Of a stretch of 34,085 bases of DNA, positions 14,912-23,233 are shown one piece after another. Below the pieces are notes generated by a model that made no database searches, was not told the DNA's origin, and worked only from the letters and a program-made list of their open reading frames with translations. Source of the stretch: Beijerinckiaceae bacterium (GTDB taxonomy: Bacteria > Pseudomonadota > Alphaproteobacteria > Rhizobiales > Beijerinckiaceae); NCBI GenBank assembly GCA_947475995.1, contig CANJNI010000043.1, positions 1 to 34,085 on the forward strand, given 5' to 3'. The first letter of the stretch is position 1. Every line of letters begins with the position of its first letter. The translations under genes and the position numbers were made by a program.

Positions 14912-15988
14912 TTGGCGAAACGGGCGGCGGGCACAGCAACAATTCTCGGCGCTATCCACGGGGCCATTGAACTCCCGGATGTCCTCGTCAAAAGCTACAG
15001 CGAAGATCTCAAGGATCGCGACGGCGCGTTTTTCGGGGAGCGGGTCAGCAACGGCGCTTTCCGAGTCATGCTCGACGCCATCCGTCAGAAGCTGGACGAT
15101 GCGGGCGGCGACCCGATTGACAAGCCTCTCGAAGAACTCAGGAAGAAGGATATCGACAAGATCCTTCTCGACGGGACGCCCGAACAGGCCGGAGTCATTC
15201 TCAGCGCCGTCGAAGGCTTTGCCCAGAACCTCGCCAACGCAGCCAAGTCACTTCTGAAATTGCGCAGCTGGTCGGGTGTGCAGAAGATCGTGATCGGCGG
15301 CGGCTTTCGCGAAAGCCGCGTCGGAGAACTCGTGGTCGGCCGCGCAGGCGTTCTGCTGAAGGAGGACTTTCCGGACGTTGAGATCGTTCCGATTCAGTCA
15401 CGCCCCGATGAAGCCGGATTGATCGGCTGCGCCTATCTCGCGCCTTCCTGGCACTTCGAGGGTCACGACAGCATCCTGGCTGTCGATATCGGCGGTTCGA
15501 ATTTTCGTTGCGGCGTGCTTGACCTCGAATGGGACGACAACGGCGGCCTCAAGGACGTCTCTGTGGCGAAGTTCTGGCTGTGGCGTCACGCCGAAGAGGA
15601 GCCGGCCCGGGATGAAGCGACAGATCGCTTATGCAAGATGCTGCAGGAAGCACACGACTATGCGACCCGGAAGGCCCGCAAGCTTGCGCCCTTCATCGGG
15701 ATCGGCTGCCCCGGAACAATCCTCGCCGACGGCAAGCTGTCGGGCGGAATTCTGAATCTCCCAGGCAATTGGGGCGCGAAAAATTTCAACCTAGTGCAGC
15801 GAGTCGTCAGCCTTATCCCTCGCATCAACAATCACCAGACCGTCGCGATCCTGCACAATGATGCGGTTGTTCAGGGTCTCAGCGAACTGCCCCGCATGAG
15901 ATCCCTCGACAAATGGGCCGTGATGACCATCGGGACCGGACTCGGGAACGCCTGCTTTCAGAACAAGGGCGACACGCCGGAGGACTGA
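14912..15988 (+). CDS. ROK-type sugar kinase with circularly permuted motif order
   Basis: The product (358 residues from TTG 14912) carries ROK/ASKHA kinase motifs in an unusual order. First comes what is normally the C-terminal part: GVILSAVEGFAQNLANAAKSLL followed by IVIGGG (about residues 127-131). Then come the normal N-terminal parts: phosphate-1 loop AVDIGGSNFRCG (192-196), GIGCPGT, NLPGNW, the catalytic Asp317 in HNDAVVQGLSEL, and phosphate-2 MTIGTGLGN (341-345) near the very end. The ROK zinc motif CxCGxxGCxE is absent. GGGAGG lies 5 bases before TTG 14912; an ATG at 14882 is the alternative start and would add 10 residues. A glucokinase-like role fits the glycogen/trehalose context but is not shown. 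The stop abuts that of the convergent amidohydrolase gene with no spacer. Confidence 0.72.
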   Translation: MAKRAAGTATILGAIHGAIELPDVLVKSYSEDLKDRDGAFFGERVSNGAFRVMLDAIRQKLDDAGGDPIDKPLEELRKKDIDKILLDGTPEQAGVILSAVEGFAQNLANAAKSLLKLRSWSGVQKIVIGGGFRESRVGELVVGRAGVLLKEDFPDVEIVPIQSRPDEAGLIGCAYLAPSWHFEGHDSILAVDIGGSNFRCGVLDLEWDDNGGLKDVSVAKFWLWRHAEEEPARDEATDRLCKMLQEAHDYATRKARKLAPFIGIGCPGTILADGKLSGGILNLPGNWGAKNFNLVQRVVSLIPRINNHQTVAILHNDAVVQGLSELPRMRSLDKWAVMTIGTGLGNACFQNKGDTPED

Positions 15989-17356
15989 TCAGACCGCGAC
16001 CCTTGCGTGTTTGTGGAGATGGTCGAGATCCGCGAAGTCGGGGAGCGACGTATCGATCTGCAGACCGTTTACCAGCACAATGCGATCCGACTGCGGGCGT
16101 GTGAGCAATTCTTCAAACGTCCGCGCACGAGTTATGACGAGATCAGCAGGCAAACCGGCGCTGATAATGCCTTTGTCCACCATTCCCATTTGTTCAGCCT
16201 GCGCGGCGCCGAATTGCCGCATCCACGGCCTGTCCGAATAATCGAAGTGCAGGATGTGCGTGGCCTCACGGAACACTTCCAGCATGTCGAGGTCGCCATA
16301 CGCATGATACGGATCGCGCGTGTTGTCGCTCGACACCATAACCTTGACGCCATAGTCCTCGAGTTCGTGAAGCGGGGCCACGCCTCTGAAGCGGGGCGTG
16401 CGACCGTCCTTGCGGTCCTGAAGATACATATTCACCATCGGCAGCGAGACAACCGAACAGCCCGCTTCCGCAAGCTTCAGTGCGATGCGCCTGAAAACGT
16501 CCTCCGGCATGTACGACAGGGAACAACAATGGCCGAGCAGGATGCGTCCGCCAAACTTGTGCCTGATGGCCGCGTCCGCGATATGTTCGATGCTGCGCAC
16601 GCTGCCGTCGATCGTCTCGTCGACGTGGAAGTCGATTTCAAATCCGCGCGCCTTCGCCATGCCGAAGACGCGATCAAGTTCCAGATCGACCGTAGCGGCC
16701 ATGAACCCGCCCGGCGCCGTGACGCCGCCCATGATCCCGTCATGCTTTTCAACCGCGTCGGCAATCTGGCGGAACTGCTCTTCGTCAGTGACGCAGATCT
16801 GCGTGGGAAACAGAGCCACCGCCTGCAGCCTGATCCTGTCCTTCCATTCCTGCCGGACTTCAGAGAAGACCGGAAAGGAAATATTGGTCTGCTTGCCGTA
16901 TGAGTCGATATGCGTACGCAGCGCTCCGGTCCCGTGCGCATAAGCGCATTTCAGCGAGAACTCCATGCGCTCGCGCACATCCTCCGGGGTCCAGTTCCTG
17001 TTCCGGTCACCCTCGATCGCGACACGCGCGCCGACCGTAGTGCCATTCTCGTTTTGAATGCGCGGCCAGATATGGCTCTTGTCGATATGAGTGTGAACCT
17101 CGACGAACCGCGGCAACACGATCCCGTTCCGTAAATCGAAGACAGGCAACCCTGACGCTTCAGGCGCATCGAAGGCCGGGCCGGCGAAAGCAATTTTCCC
17201 GTTGTGGATAATGATCTCGCAATCAACAATCTTGTTCGCGGATTGCGGCGATTGAAGCGCCGGCGCAAGGTCGGCGGGAACGCGCGCATTCACGATCCTG
17301 AAAGACCCGCCAGCCGGAACGTCCGCGAAAGAACCAATTGAACGCCAGTCTTGCAT
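15989..17356 (-). CDS. Cytosine-deaminase-like amidohydrolase
   Basis: The 455-residue product matches the cytosine deaminase (CodA) branch of metal-dependent amidohydrolases. The first metal pair is His88/His90 in VEVHTHIDKSH. It is followed by FHVDETIDG, the GHCCSLS histidine, and SSDNTRDPYHAYGDLDMLEVF, which carries the metal-binding aspartate and the DxxRDPxxxYGDxDML pattern specific to this branch. It should hydrolyse an exocyclic amine or amide on an N-heterocycle, but the true substrate is unknown and need not be cytosine. The ATG at 17356 has GGGGAG about 8 bases upstream; a GTG at 17371 is possible but directly follows the previous stop. It is the last gene of the seven-gene operon that begins at 24625. 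Confidence 0.83.
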   Translation of the reverse strand: MQDWRSIGSFADVPAGGSFRIVNARVPADLAPALQSPQSANKIVDCEIIIHNGKIAFAGPAFDAPEASGLPVFDLRNGIVLPRFVEVHTHIDKSHIWPRIQNENGTTVGARVAIEGDRNRNWTPEDVRERMEFSLKCAYAHGTGALRTHIDSYGKQTNISFPVFSEVRQEWKDRIRLQAVALFPTQICVTDEEQFRQIADAVEKHDGIMGGVTAPGGFMAATVDLELDRVFGMAKARGFEIDFHVDETIDGSVRSIEHIADAAIRHKFGGRILLGHCCSLSYMPEDVFRRIALKLAEAGCSVVSLPMVNMYLQDRKDGRTPRFRGVAPLHELEDYGVKVMVSSDNTRDPYHAYGDLDMLEVFREATHILHFDYSDRPWMRQFGAAQAEQMGMVDKGIISAGLPADLVITRARTFEELLTRPQSDRIVLVNGLQIDTSLPDFADLDHLHKHARVAV

Positions 17357-17371
17357 CGATCCGCTCCCCAC

Positions 17372-18769
17372 TTACGCCGACGCAGCCTGCTTGAATTTCC
17401 AACCCTGTGTCGCCAGCACATGCCCGGACTTCTGAACCTCCTCGTCGTTGAAATCCATCTTGCCGGGATTCAGCAGATTGTAGGGGTCCATCGAGCGCTT
17501 GAACGCTGCGTCGCGATCATCAATCACCTTGATGCCGACCTCTCGGACGCCGCTCGCATGATTGTTGGCGACGCTGACGCCCTCCCCCTGCATGAAGTCA
17601 ACAAGATCCGACATCTGCTTTTCGCTTTCATAGAGAATGAAATGGGAGCCCATCGCGACCACCTCGCCCTGGCTCCAGAAGATTTCCATCCGTAAAGGCA
17701 TTTGCCCGGCGTAACGTCGATGGACCGCCTCGATGGACGGCAGCAAGTTGTTCGCCGGGAACATGCCCTGCAGGGCAGTGAATTTCGGGTTCGCCTTCTG
17801 AACCTGCTTGAGCGCATGACCATAGGAATATTCGTAAAGCGGCGACGGGTAAGGACCATTCCCTTCTGGATGACTCGAAGCGACATGCCCGCCATGTTCC
17901 TTGACCATGGCTTCGAAGATTTCCATGCATTGCGAGGCGATCATCGTGTTCGCCATCGTGTGCCCCGGAGGCACTATGCCGCGGAGATCGTTCATCCAGT
18001 CATTGATCGGCCATTCCTGAAGCGAGATGATCTTCTTGAGCACACCCGTCTCGCGCGCGAGTTGCACGCCGAAACGCGCGGCCTTCATAAAATCCGGAAA
18101 CGCCACGATGCATTCGCGCCAGTCCCATGCAGGCGAAAGCGGCATTTCCACTTCGAGCATGATGGCGTTGCTGCCGTAGGCGTGGTGAACGAGTTCGACA
18201 TCCTTGCCCCGCAGCTCCAGAATGCGCGGCTCCTCTTCCACGCTCATCACGCACATGCCGGTGATGTTTCCGCGATCCCGCAGCATACCCCACTGGCAGC
18301 TTCCCATTCCGCCGCTGCCGCCCGCGATGAATCCCGCAATCGTCGCATTGCTGCGTGTCGAGGGATGAAGCCGCATCTCCCATCCAGACTTACGCGCGAC
18401 CGCATCGACATCGCTCGCCATGGTTCCGGCCAGCGCCCGCACGACGCCCCCGCCGACCGAAACGACGCCGGCCAGCTTCGTCATTTCCATCACGATCCCG
18501 CCGAGCGTCGGAACGCTTTGTCCATAGTTCGCCGTGCCGCCCCCGCGCGGCACAATCGGTATGCGATGCTTGACGGCGGCCCTGACGACAATCGCTACTT
18601 CCTCGACTGTTGAGGGCATCACCACAATATCGGCGACTTTGCCGCCGAGCGAATTTCGCAACAACGGACTGATTGCATAGTAGTCCCGGCTCTTCGTCCG
18701 AACGGTGATCGGATCTATGCTGTAGGCGACAGCGCCGAGTGCGCCGATGAAGTCCTGAATGGGATACAT
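17372..18769 (-). CDS. FAD-linked oxidase (VAO/GlcD-like family), paralog 1
   Basis: The 465-residue product has an N-terminal FAD_binding_4 domain with IPIVPRGGGTANYGQSVPTLGG (about residues 69-90) and IAGFIAGGSGGMGSCQWG contacting the flavin. Its C-terminal end, AFKRSMDPYNLLNPGKMDF, is typical of the VAO family, as in D-lactate and glycolate dehydrogenases and 4-cresol-type enzymes. It should oxidise an alcohol, hydroxy acid or phenolic side chain. It is clearly related along its whole length to the product of 23234-24625, with only small gaps, so the pair arose by duplication. It lies 21 bases after the ABC ATPase gene and 15 bases before the amidohydrolase. Substrate and electron acceptor are not known. 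Confidence 0.85.
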   Translation of the reverse strand: MYPIQDFIGALGAVAYSIDPITVRTKSRDYYAISPLLRNSLGGKVADIVVMPSTVEEVAIVVRAAVKHRIPIVPRGGGTANYGQSVPTLGGIVMEMTKLAGVVSVGGGVVRALAGTMASDVDAVARKSGWEMRLHPSTRSNATIAGFIAGGSGGMGSCQWGMLRDRGNITGMCVMSVEEEPRILELRGKDVELVHHAYGSNAIMLEVEMPLSPAWDWRECIVAFPDFMKAARFGVQLARETGVLKKIISLQEWPINDWMNDLRGIVPPGHTMANTMIASQCMEIFEAMVKEHGGHVASSHPEGNGPYPSPLYEYSYGHALKQVQKANPKFTALQGMFPANNLLPSIEAVHRRYAGQMPLRMEIFWSQGEVVAMGSHFILYESEKQMSDLVDFMQGEGVSVANNHASGVREVGIKVIDDRDAAFKRSMDPYNLLNPGKMDFNDEEVQKSGHVLATQGWKFKQAASA

Positions 18770-18790
18770 GACTGCCTCAATGATTGATGT

Positions 18791-19621
18791 TCAGGACCGC
18801 ATCGCCACGTCGAGAAGATCCGACACTTCCCGGCAATAGGCTGAATACTCGCTGCTCAGGCGAAATTCCTTGGTGCGCGGATAGGGCGCGTCCACCGTCA
18901 GTTCGCCAATGATGCGCCCGGGCCGCGCCGCCATCACCACGATGCGTTGAGACAGAAACACACTCTCAAACACGCTATGCGTGACGAACATCACCGTGCA
19001 CTTTGCCTTGGACCAGATATCCAGAAGATCGTTGGAGAGGCGATTGCGGGTGATTTCATCAAGCGCCGCGAAAGGCTCGTCCATCAGGAGCAGCTTCGGG
19101 CGTGTGACCAGCGCGCGTGCAACCGAGACTCTCATCTTCATGCCGCCGGACAATTCACGCGGATAGGCGTTAGCGAATTGCCCGAGCCCGACAAGATCGA
19201 GAACTTCCTTCACCCGATCCTGAACTTCGGATTTTCGGCGATCTTTCAGCCGGTGCGGCAGATAAACATTGTCGAACACCGTCGCCCACGGCATGAGCGT
19301 CGGCTCCTGAAATACGAAGCCGACTTCGCGCTCCGGCTTGCCTGTCGCGTCGTGCATGGATTGCGGCCAGTCCATCATCCCGGATGTGTATGCGCCGAGA
19401 CCCGCGAATATGCGCAGCGCCGTGGACTTTCCGCATCCGGATGGACCGAGCAGGCTGATGAACTCGTGCGGATAGACGTCGAGATTCAGGTTCTTCAGCG
19501 CGATAGTGCCGTTCGAATATGTCTTGTCGACGTGTTGCGCGCGTACCAGAGGTCTGCGCCTTGGTTCGACATCAGGCATCGGAACCGCTCCGGTCGTGAG
19601 GCTCGCAGGTGCGTAGTTCAT
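18791..19621 (-). CDS. ABC transporter ATPase (SsuB/TauB/ThiZ-like)
   Basis: The 276-residue ATPase has Walker A GPSGCGKST at 59-67, a Q-loop VFQEPTLMPW, signature LSGGM near 157-161, Walker B LLLMDEP near 177-183 and the switch histidine in FVTHSV. The Q-loop and EFISLLGPSGCGKST patterns belong to the nitrate/sulfonate/taurine/thiamine-precursor group. The frame is open far upstream, but that part runs through the permease gene in another frame. The ATG at 19621 overlaps the permease stop by one base (TGATG), so the two are coupled. It powers import of the ligand bound by the product of 20532-21512. Confidence 0.92.
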   Translation of the reverse strand: MNYAPASLTTGAVPMPDVEPRRRPLVRAQHVDKTYSNGTIALKNLNLDVYPHEFISLLGPSGCGKSTALRIFAGLGAYTSGMMDWPQSMHDATGKPEREVGFVFQEPTLMPWATVFDNVYLPHRLKDRRKSEVQDRVKEVLDLVGLGQFANAYPRELSGGMKMRVSVARALVTRPKLLLMDEPFAALDEITRNRLSNDLLDIWSKAKCTVMFVTHSVFESVFLSQRIVVMAARPGRIIGELTVDAPYPRTKEFRLSSEYSAYCREVSDLLDVAMRS

Positions 19622-20478
19622 CAGTTTTCCTGCTTCAGTTCGCTTTCGTGCCAGCGCTGCAACAGAATTTTCTGTATGGTTGCCGTCACGTACCAGATCG
19701 ACATGCCGAAGATGGACAGCATCAACAGCGCCGAAAACATGCGGGGGATGTTGAGCAGCGTGCCGCTTTCGACAATCATGAAGGCCAGTCCGCGGGATCC
19801 GCCCGAACCTGCCACGAATTCCGCCACGACCGCGCCGATCACCGACAGGCCGGACGATATGCGCGCGCCCGCGAGAATGTAAGGCAGCGCAGACGGCAGT
19901 TGCAGATAGCGGAACCGCTTCCAGCGCGACGCCTCGTAAAGTTCGAACACATTGCGCAATCCGTGATCGGCCGACTTCATGCCGACTGCCGTGTTGGACA
20001 GCATCGGAAAGAACGCCACCATCCAGGCAAGGATCAGCATCGACAACCAGACGCGATCCAGTCCGACCCAGATGATCACGAGCGGCGCAATGGCCACCAC
20101 GGGCGTCACCTGCATGGTCACCGCATAGGGCCAGAACGTTCGCTCTATGCGCTTGTGCGAGGTCAGCAGCACCCCGAAGAAGATGCCCGTCACGACTGCG
20201 GTCACGAAGGCCCCGATGGTGATGGTCGCCGTATATTTCAGCGCCACATAGATCGCGGGCCATTCCTTCACGAAGGTCGTCACGATCGCCGAGGGCGCCG
20301 GCAGGATGAACTTCGAAACCTTCAGGTAATGGACGAGAAACTCCCACGTCCCCAGGAACAGCGCCCCGGCCGCGAACGGCAGAAGCGTATCCAGAACATC
20401 GACGATGGAGGTTCGCGGCTTGGGGGCGACAAAACCCTCGGGCCGGTCATCCACGGAAGCTGTTGCCTGTATGGTCAT
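19621..20478 (-). CDS. ABC transporter permease (SsuC/TauC/ThiX-like)
   Basis: The 285-residue membrane protein carries about six hydrophobic segments, among them LLPFAAGALFLGTWEFLV, IGAFVTAVVTGIFFGVLL and LSMLILAWMVAFFPMLSN. It has the EAA loop that contacts the ATPase (YEASRWKRFRYLQLPSALPYILAGAR). This is the BPD_transp_1 arrangement of the nitrate/sulfonate/pyrimidine importers. The ATG at 20478 is chosen because GGAG lies 5 bases upstream and the upstream frame has no homology. A strong hairpin separates it from the binding-protein gene, a layout that usually keeps binding-protein message more abundant than permease message. Confidence 0.9.
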   Translation of the reverse strand: MTIQATASVDDRPEGFVAPKPRTSIVDVLDTLLPFAAGALFLGTWEFLVHYLKVSKFILPAPSAIVTTFVKEWPAIYVALKYTATITIGAFVTAVVTGIFFGVLLTSHKRIERTFWPYAVTMQVTPVVAIAPLVIIWVGLDRVWLSMLILAWMVAFFPMLSNTAVGMKSADHGLRNVFELYEASRWKRFRYLQLPSALPYILAGARISSGLSVIGAVVAEFVAGSGGSRGLAFMIVESGTLLNIPRMFSALLMLSIFGMSIWYVTATIQKILLQRWHESELKQEN

Positions 20479-20499
20479 GCTGGCTCCGGGCATTGGATC

Positions 20500-20524
20500 C
20501 CGCCCGCCGCCAAGCGGCGGGCGG
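20500..20524 (-). promoter_or_regulatory. Intercistronic GC hairpin between binding-protein and permease genes
   Basis: CCGCCCGCCGC (20500-20510) and GCGGCGGGCGG (20514-20524) form a perfect 11-bp stem with a 3-base loop. On the transcribed (minus) strand it starts 7 bases after the binding-protein stop and is not followed by a T-run, so it most likely protects the upstream message or partly attenuates. On the plus strand it is followed by TTGTTGTTT. Confidence 0.6.
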
Positions 20525-20531
20525 TTGTTGT

Positions 20532-21512
20532 TTAGTTGGTCGTGCTTTTCAGGAACTGCGTCTGGACGATCTTCTTCATGTCGAGATCGACCTTGAGGAG
20601 GCCGACTTCCTTGAGCATGTCGTAGTGCGTCTTCCACCGCTCCTCCGTCATGATCATCGTGCCCATCTTCTCCGTGTCTTCATTGAGGACGAGCTTGCGG
20701 TCCTTCATGATCTTGAGAGTGGCGGCCATCAGCTCATCGCTGTTGTTGGGTGCATCCTTTTTGACCGCCTCAAGCCCAGGCTTCGGATCGACATTCATGA
20801 ATTCGTTCCAGCCCTTGACGGATGCCTGCACCATGCAGGCGGCCGCCTTCGGCTTCTTGTCGATGAAGTCCTGCGACGTCGTCAGGATCGAGCCGTACGT
20901 CTTGTATCCCGCGTCGGCCAGCATGAAGACCTTCGGCTCCCAGCCGACTTCCATCTTCACGAGGATGGGTTCGTTGGTGACAAGTCCCTGCTGAATGACG
21001 GTCTTGTCGGCCAGCCACTGGGCAAGCTGGCCCGTGTAGGATCGCAACTGCGTCTCCTGCCATCCAAACTTGCGCTGGAAGTAAGGCCAATAGGTCGCGC
21101 GCGAACCTTGCGAGATCATGATGGGCTTGCCCTTCATGTCCTCGAACGAATTTACGTCGCTGTCTGCATGCGCCATAAGGACTTGCGGCGTGACCTGAAA
21201 GGCGGCGGACAATGCACGCGCAGGGAAGCCGGCGGCGTTCATGTGCAACACAGCGTCGATATGCGACGACATCACGAAGTCCACTGCGCCGCCGACCAGC
21301 AACTGCGCGGTATCGATTCCGGGACCACCCTGACGGATCGTGAGATCGACGCCACATTCCTTGTAGTAGCCCTTGACGAGGGCCTGATAGTAGCCGCCGT
21401 GCTCGGCCTGCGCCTTCCAGCTCGTCAGAAAGGTCACCTTCTCCTGCGCCACGGCCTGCGTGGCGGTGGCGGCGAACAAAGCCACAGCGCCAACCAAGTA
21501 TGCACGTTTCAT
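20532..21512 (-). CDS. NMT1/THI5-like ABC substrate-binding protein
   Basis: The 326-residue product has a signal peptide cut after AVA at residue 22. The mature start EKVTFLTSWKAQAEHGGYYQALVKGYYKE, followed by GVDLTIRQGGPG and QLLVGGAVDFVMSS, is the NMT1/THI5-like domain found in binding proteins for thiamine-precursor pyrimidines, sulfonates, nitrate-related and aromatic ligands. The ATG at 21512 has GGAGAGGA 6 bases upstream. Permease and ATPase genes follow directly, so a complete importer is present. Linkage to a cytosine-deaminase-like enzyme makes a heterocyclic ligand plausible, but no ligand residues can be assigned from sequence alone. Confidence 0.9.
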   Translation of the reverse strand: MKRAYLVGAVALFAATATQAVAQEKVTFLTSWKAQAEHGGYYQALVKGYYKECGVDLTIRQGGPGIDTAQLLVGGAVDFVMSSHIDAVLHMNAAGFPARALSAAFQVTPQVLMAHADSDVNSFEDMKGKPIMISQGSRATYWPYFQRKFGWQETQLRSYTGQLAQWLADKTVIQQGLVTNEPILVKMEVGWEPKVFMLADAGYKTYGSILTTSQDFIDKKPKAAACMVQASVKGWNEFMNVDPKPGLEAVKKDAPNNSDELMAATLKIMKDRKLVLNEDTEKMGTMIMTEERWKTHYDMLKEVGLLKVDLDMKKIVQTQFLKSTTN

Positions 21513-21543
21513 ATGACGTCCTCTCCGTTGAATGCCCAAATGC

Positions 21544-23226
21544 TCATTCCACCAGGGTCACCGTGAGCGCCGACGCATGCTCTCCACCGAGGTGAATCGA
21601 CAGCGTCACGACGCGCGCATCGACTGAAAGGCTTCTGGCAGGATCCGCGCCAGTTCCCGGATTGACCGGATAGGCCGGAAAACTTGCCGCGCTGATCGAC
21701 AGTCGCAGCGACTCGCCCGGGAGAAGCGTCACGCAAGTCGCCCGCATGGGGATCTGCACCGCCTGGCCGGCTTCGCGGTCTCTGACCGAACGGTATCCAT
21801 CGCACAGAGGAATGACCTGTCCATTCGTCGCCACGCGGGACAGAACGCATCCGACGTCGAAGCTCGGCGCGTCGGCGGTCAACAACAAGGAGGCGCTCAC
21901 CGCGCCCGCGAGGGTGATTTTCCTGTCCAGCGCAGCCGTCGTGAAGGTGATCACATCGCCGCGCGTGTCGACGCTGCTGCGGTCCACTGGCCCCGGCGGC
22001 GATCCAAACGCGCAGCCAACAGATGGGGCAGGCCGCCACGGATCGTTCACCATATGGTCGATGCCGGAAGCTGCTTGCTGCAAAACCAGACGTCCGTCCG
22101 TGGGGTCGATTGCCGCGCGCCCGGACGAGGACAGGAACAGCCGCAAGGAAGCCTGTGGCAAGGCGCCGAATGTGCGCCATTGCTTTTCACCCATGTCGAA
22201 GAGACGGATCTTGGCGCTCTTGTCGCTCGCTTTCCTTTTCAGGAAGCGATCAAAGAACCCGATATGCACATCATCCATGTTCAGCGCAGCATTCGGGCCG
22301 AAGTCCTGACCGCCGACTTTCCGCTCCCACGGGAAGTGCAGCCAGGGACCGATCGTCAGATGGAGATTTTCGTTTCCACGACGTTGCAATTCATGAAACG
22401 CCTCCCAGGTGGAGCGCAGATGCGTGTCGTACCATCCGCCGACAAACAGCATCGGCAGGTTTGCGGCCGCGATCTTTTCCGCATGCGCCGCCGGAGAAAT
22501 CCGCGCCCAGTAAGGATCATCCGCAGGCGTAACGAGCCAGCGATGATAATGCGAAAGCGCGCGGTGCTTCTCCATATATGCCGGGCGCGTCTGGACGGCG
22601 CCGCGCACATTCAACGCCCGCGATTCAGTCAGCAGTTCCGCATAGGCTTCCGCGTCTCCGCGATGGCGCGCGGTTTCCGCTGCGATTTGCGTCGCCCAGC
22701 CGAGCGCGCCTGCGAGTCTGAATGCGCCGTTCTCGTAGGCCCATGTTTCGCGTGCGTGCCAGGGCGCCATCGCGGGAGCCAGCGCTTTCAGCGCAGGGCC
22801 GGCCTCAAGCGCAGCGAGCAACTGGTTGTAGCCCTGATACGAAAAGCCATACATGCCGACGTCGCCCGTGGAGCCTTCAAGAGCGGCTGCCCAGGCAATC
22901 GTCTCTGCGCCATCGGACGCTTCATTTTCGCCGGCCGAGAATGCGCCTTCGGATGTGCCGCGCCCGCGTATGTCCTGAACCACAACCACATAGCCCTTCG
23001 AGGCGTACCAGGCCGGGTGCGCGTAGCAGATCGTGCAGGCGATGCGACGACCGTAGGCCTGTCGCTGCAACAGAACCGGATAAGGTCCGCCACGCGCGGG
23101 CCGATAGATGTCCGCATCGAGCCGCACGCCGTCCTTCATGCGTATCGACACGGTTTGCGGCGGCAGCACATCGAGACGAGGGCTCGACTGCTCCATGTGA
23201 TCTGCCGGGGCTTCGGGGCGGAACAT
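21544..23226 (-). CDS. CocE/NonD family alpha/beta hydrolase
   Basis: The 560-residue product has the X-Pro dipeptidyl-peptidase/CocE layout. It starts with VSIRMKDGVRLDADIYRPA, then VVVQDIRGRGTSEGAF, the nucleophile Ser129 in MYGFSYQGYNQLL, and a cap domain. GGWYDTHLRSTWEAF carries the catalytic aspartate and IGPWLHFPW the histidine. A C-terminal jelly-roll domain ends the protein. Known members cleave esters (cocaine esterase), polyketide esters (NonD), glutaryl-cephalosporin amides or X-Pro peptides. Here it should hydrolyse an ester or amide. There is no signal peptide, so it acts in the cytoplasm on the imported compound. It starts 7 bases after the upstream oxidase stop and has a poor ribosome binding site, which suggests coupling. 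An ATG ten codons later is an alternative start. Confidence 0.87.
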   Translation of the reverse strand: MFRPEAPADHMEQSSPRLDVLPPQTVSIRMKDGVRLDADIYRPARGGPYPVLLQRQAYGRRIACTICYAHPAWYASKGYVVVVQDIRGRGTSEGAFSAGENEASDGAETIAWAAALEGSTGDVGMYGFSYQGYNQLLAALEAGPALKALAPAMAPWHARETWAYENGAFRLAGALGWATQIAAETARHRGDAEAYAELLTESRALNVRGAVQTRPAYMEKHRALSHYHRWLVTPADDPYWARISPAAHAEKIAAANLPMLFVGGWYDTHLRSTWEAFHELQRRGNENLHLTIGPWLHFPWERKVGGQDFGPNAALNMDDVHIGFFDRFLKRKASDKSAKIRLFDMGEKQWRTFGALPQASLRLFLSSSGRAAIDPTDGRLVLQQAASGIDHMVNDPWRPAPSVGCAFGSPPGPVDRSSVDTRGDVITFTTAALDRKITLAGAVSASLLLTADAPSFDVGCVLSRVATNGQVIPLCDGYRSVRDREAGQAVQIPMRATCVTLLPGESLRLSISAASFPAYPVNPGTGADPARSLSVDARVVTLSIHLGGEHASALTVTLVE

Positions 23227-23233
23227 GTCAGGA

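Noticed and set aside
18791..20347. An apparent 518-residue form of the ABC ATPase
   Set aside because: The extra N-terminal part is read through the permease gene in another frame. The ATPase homology starts with the ATG at 19621, which overlaps the permease stop.
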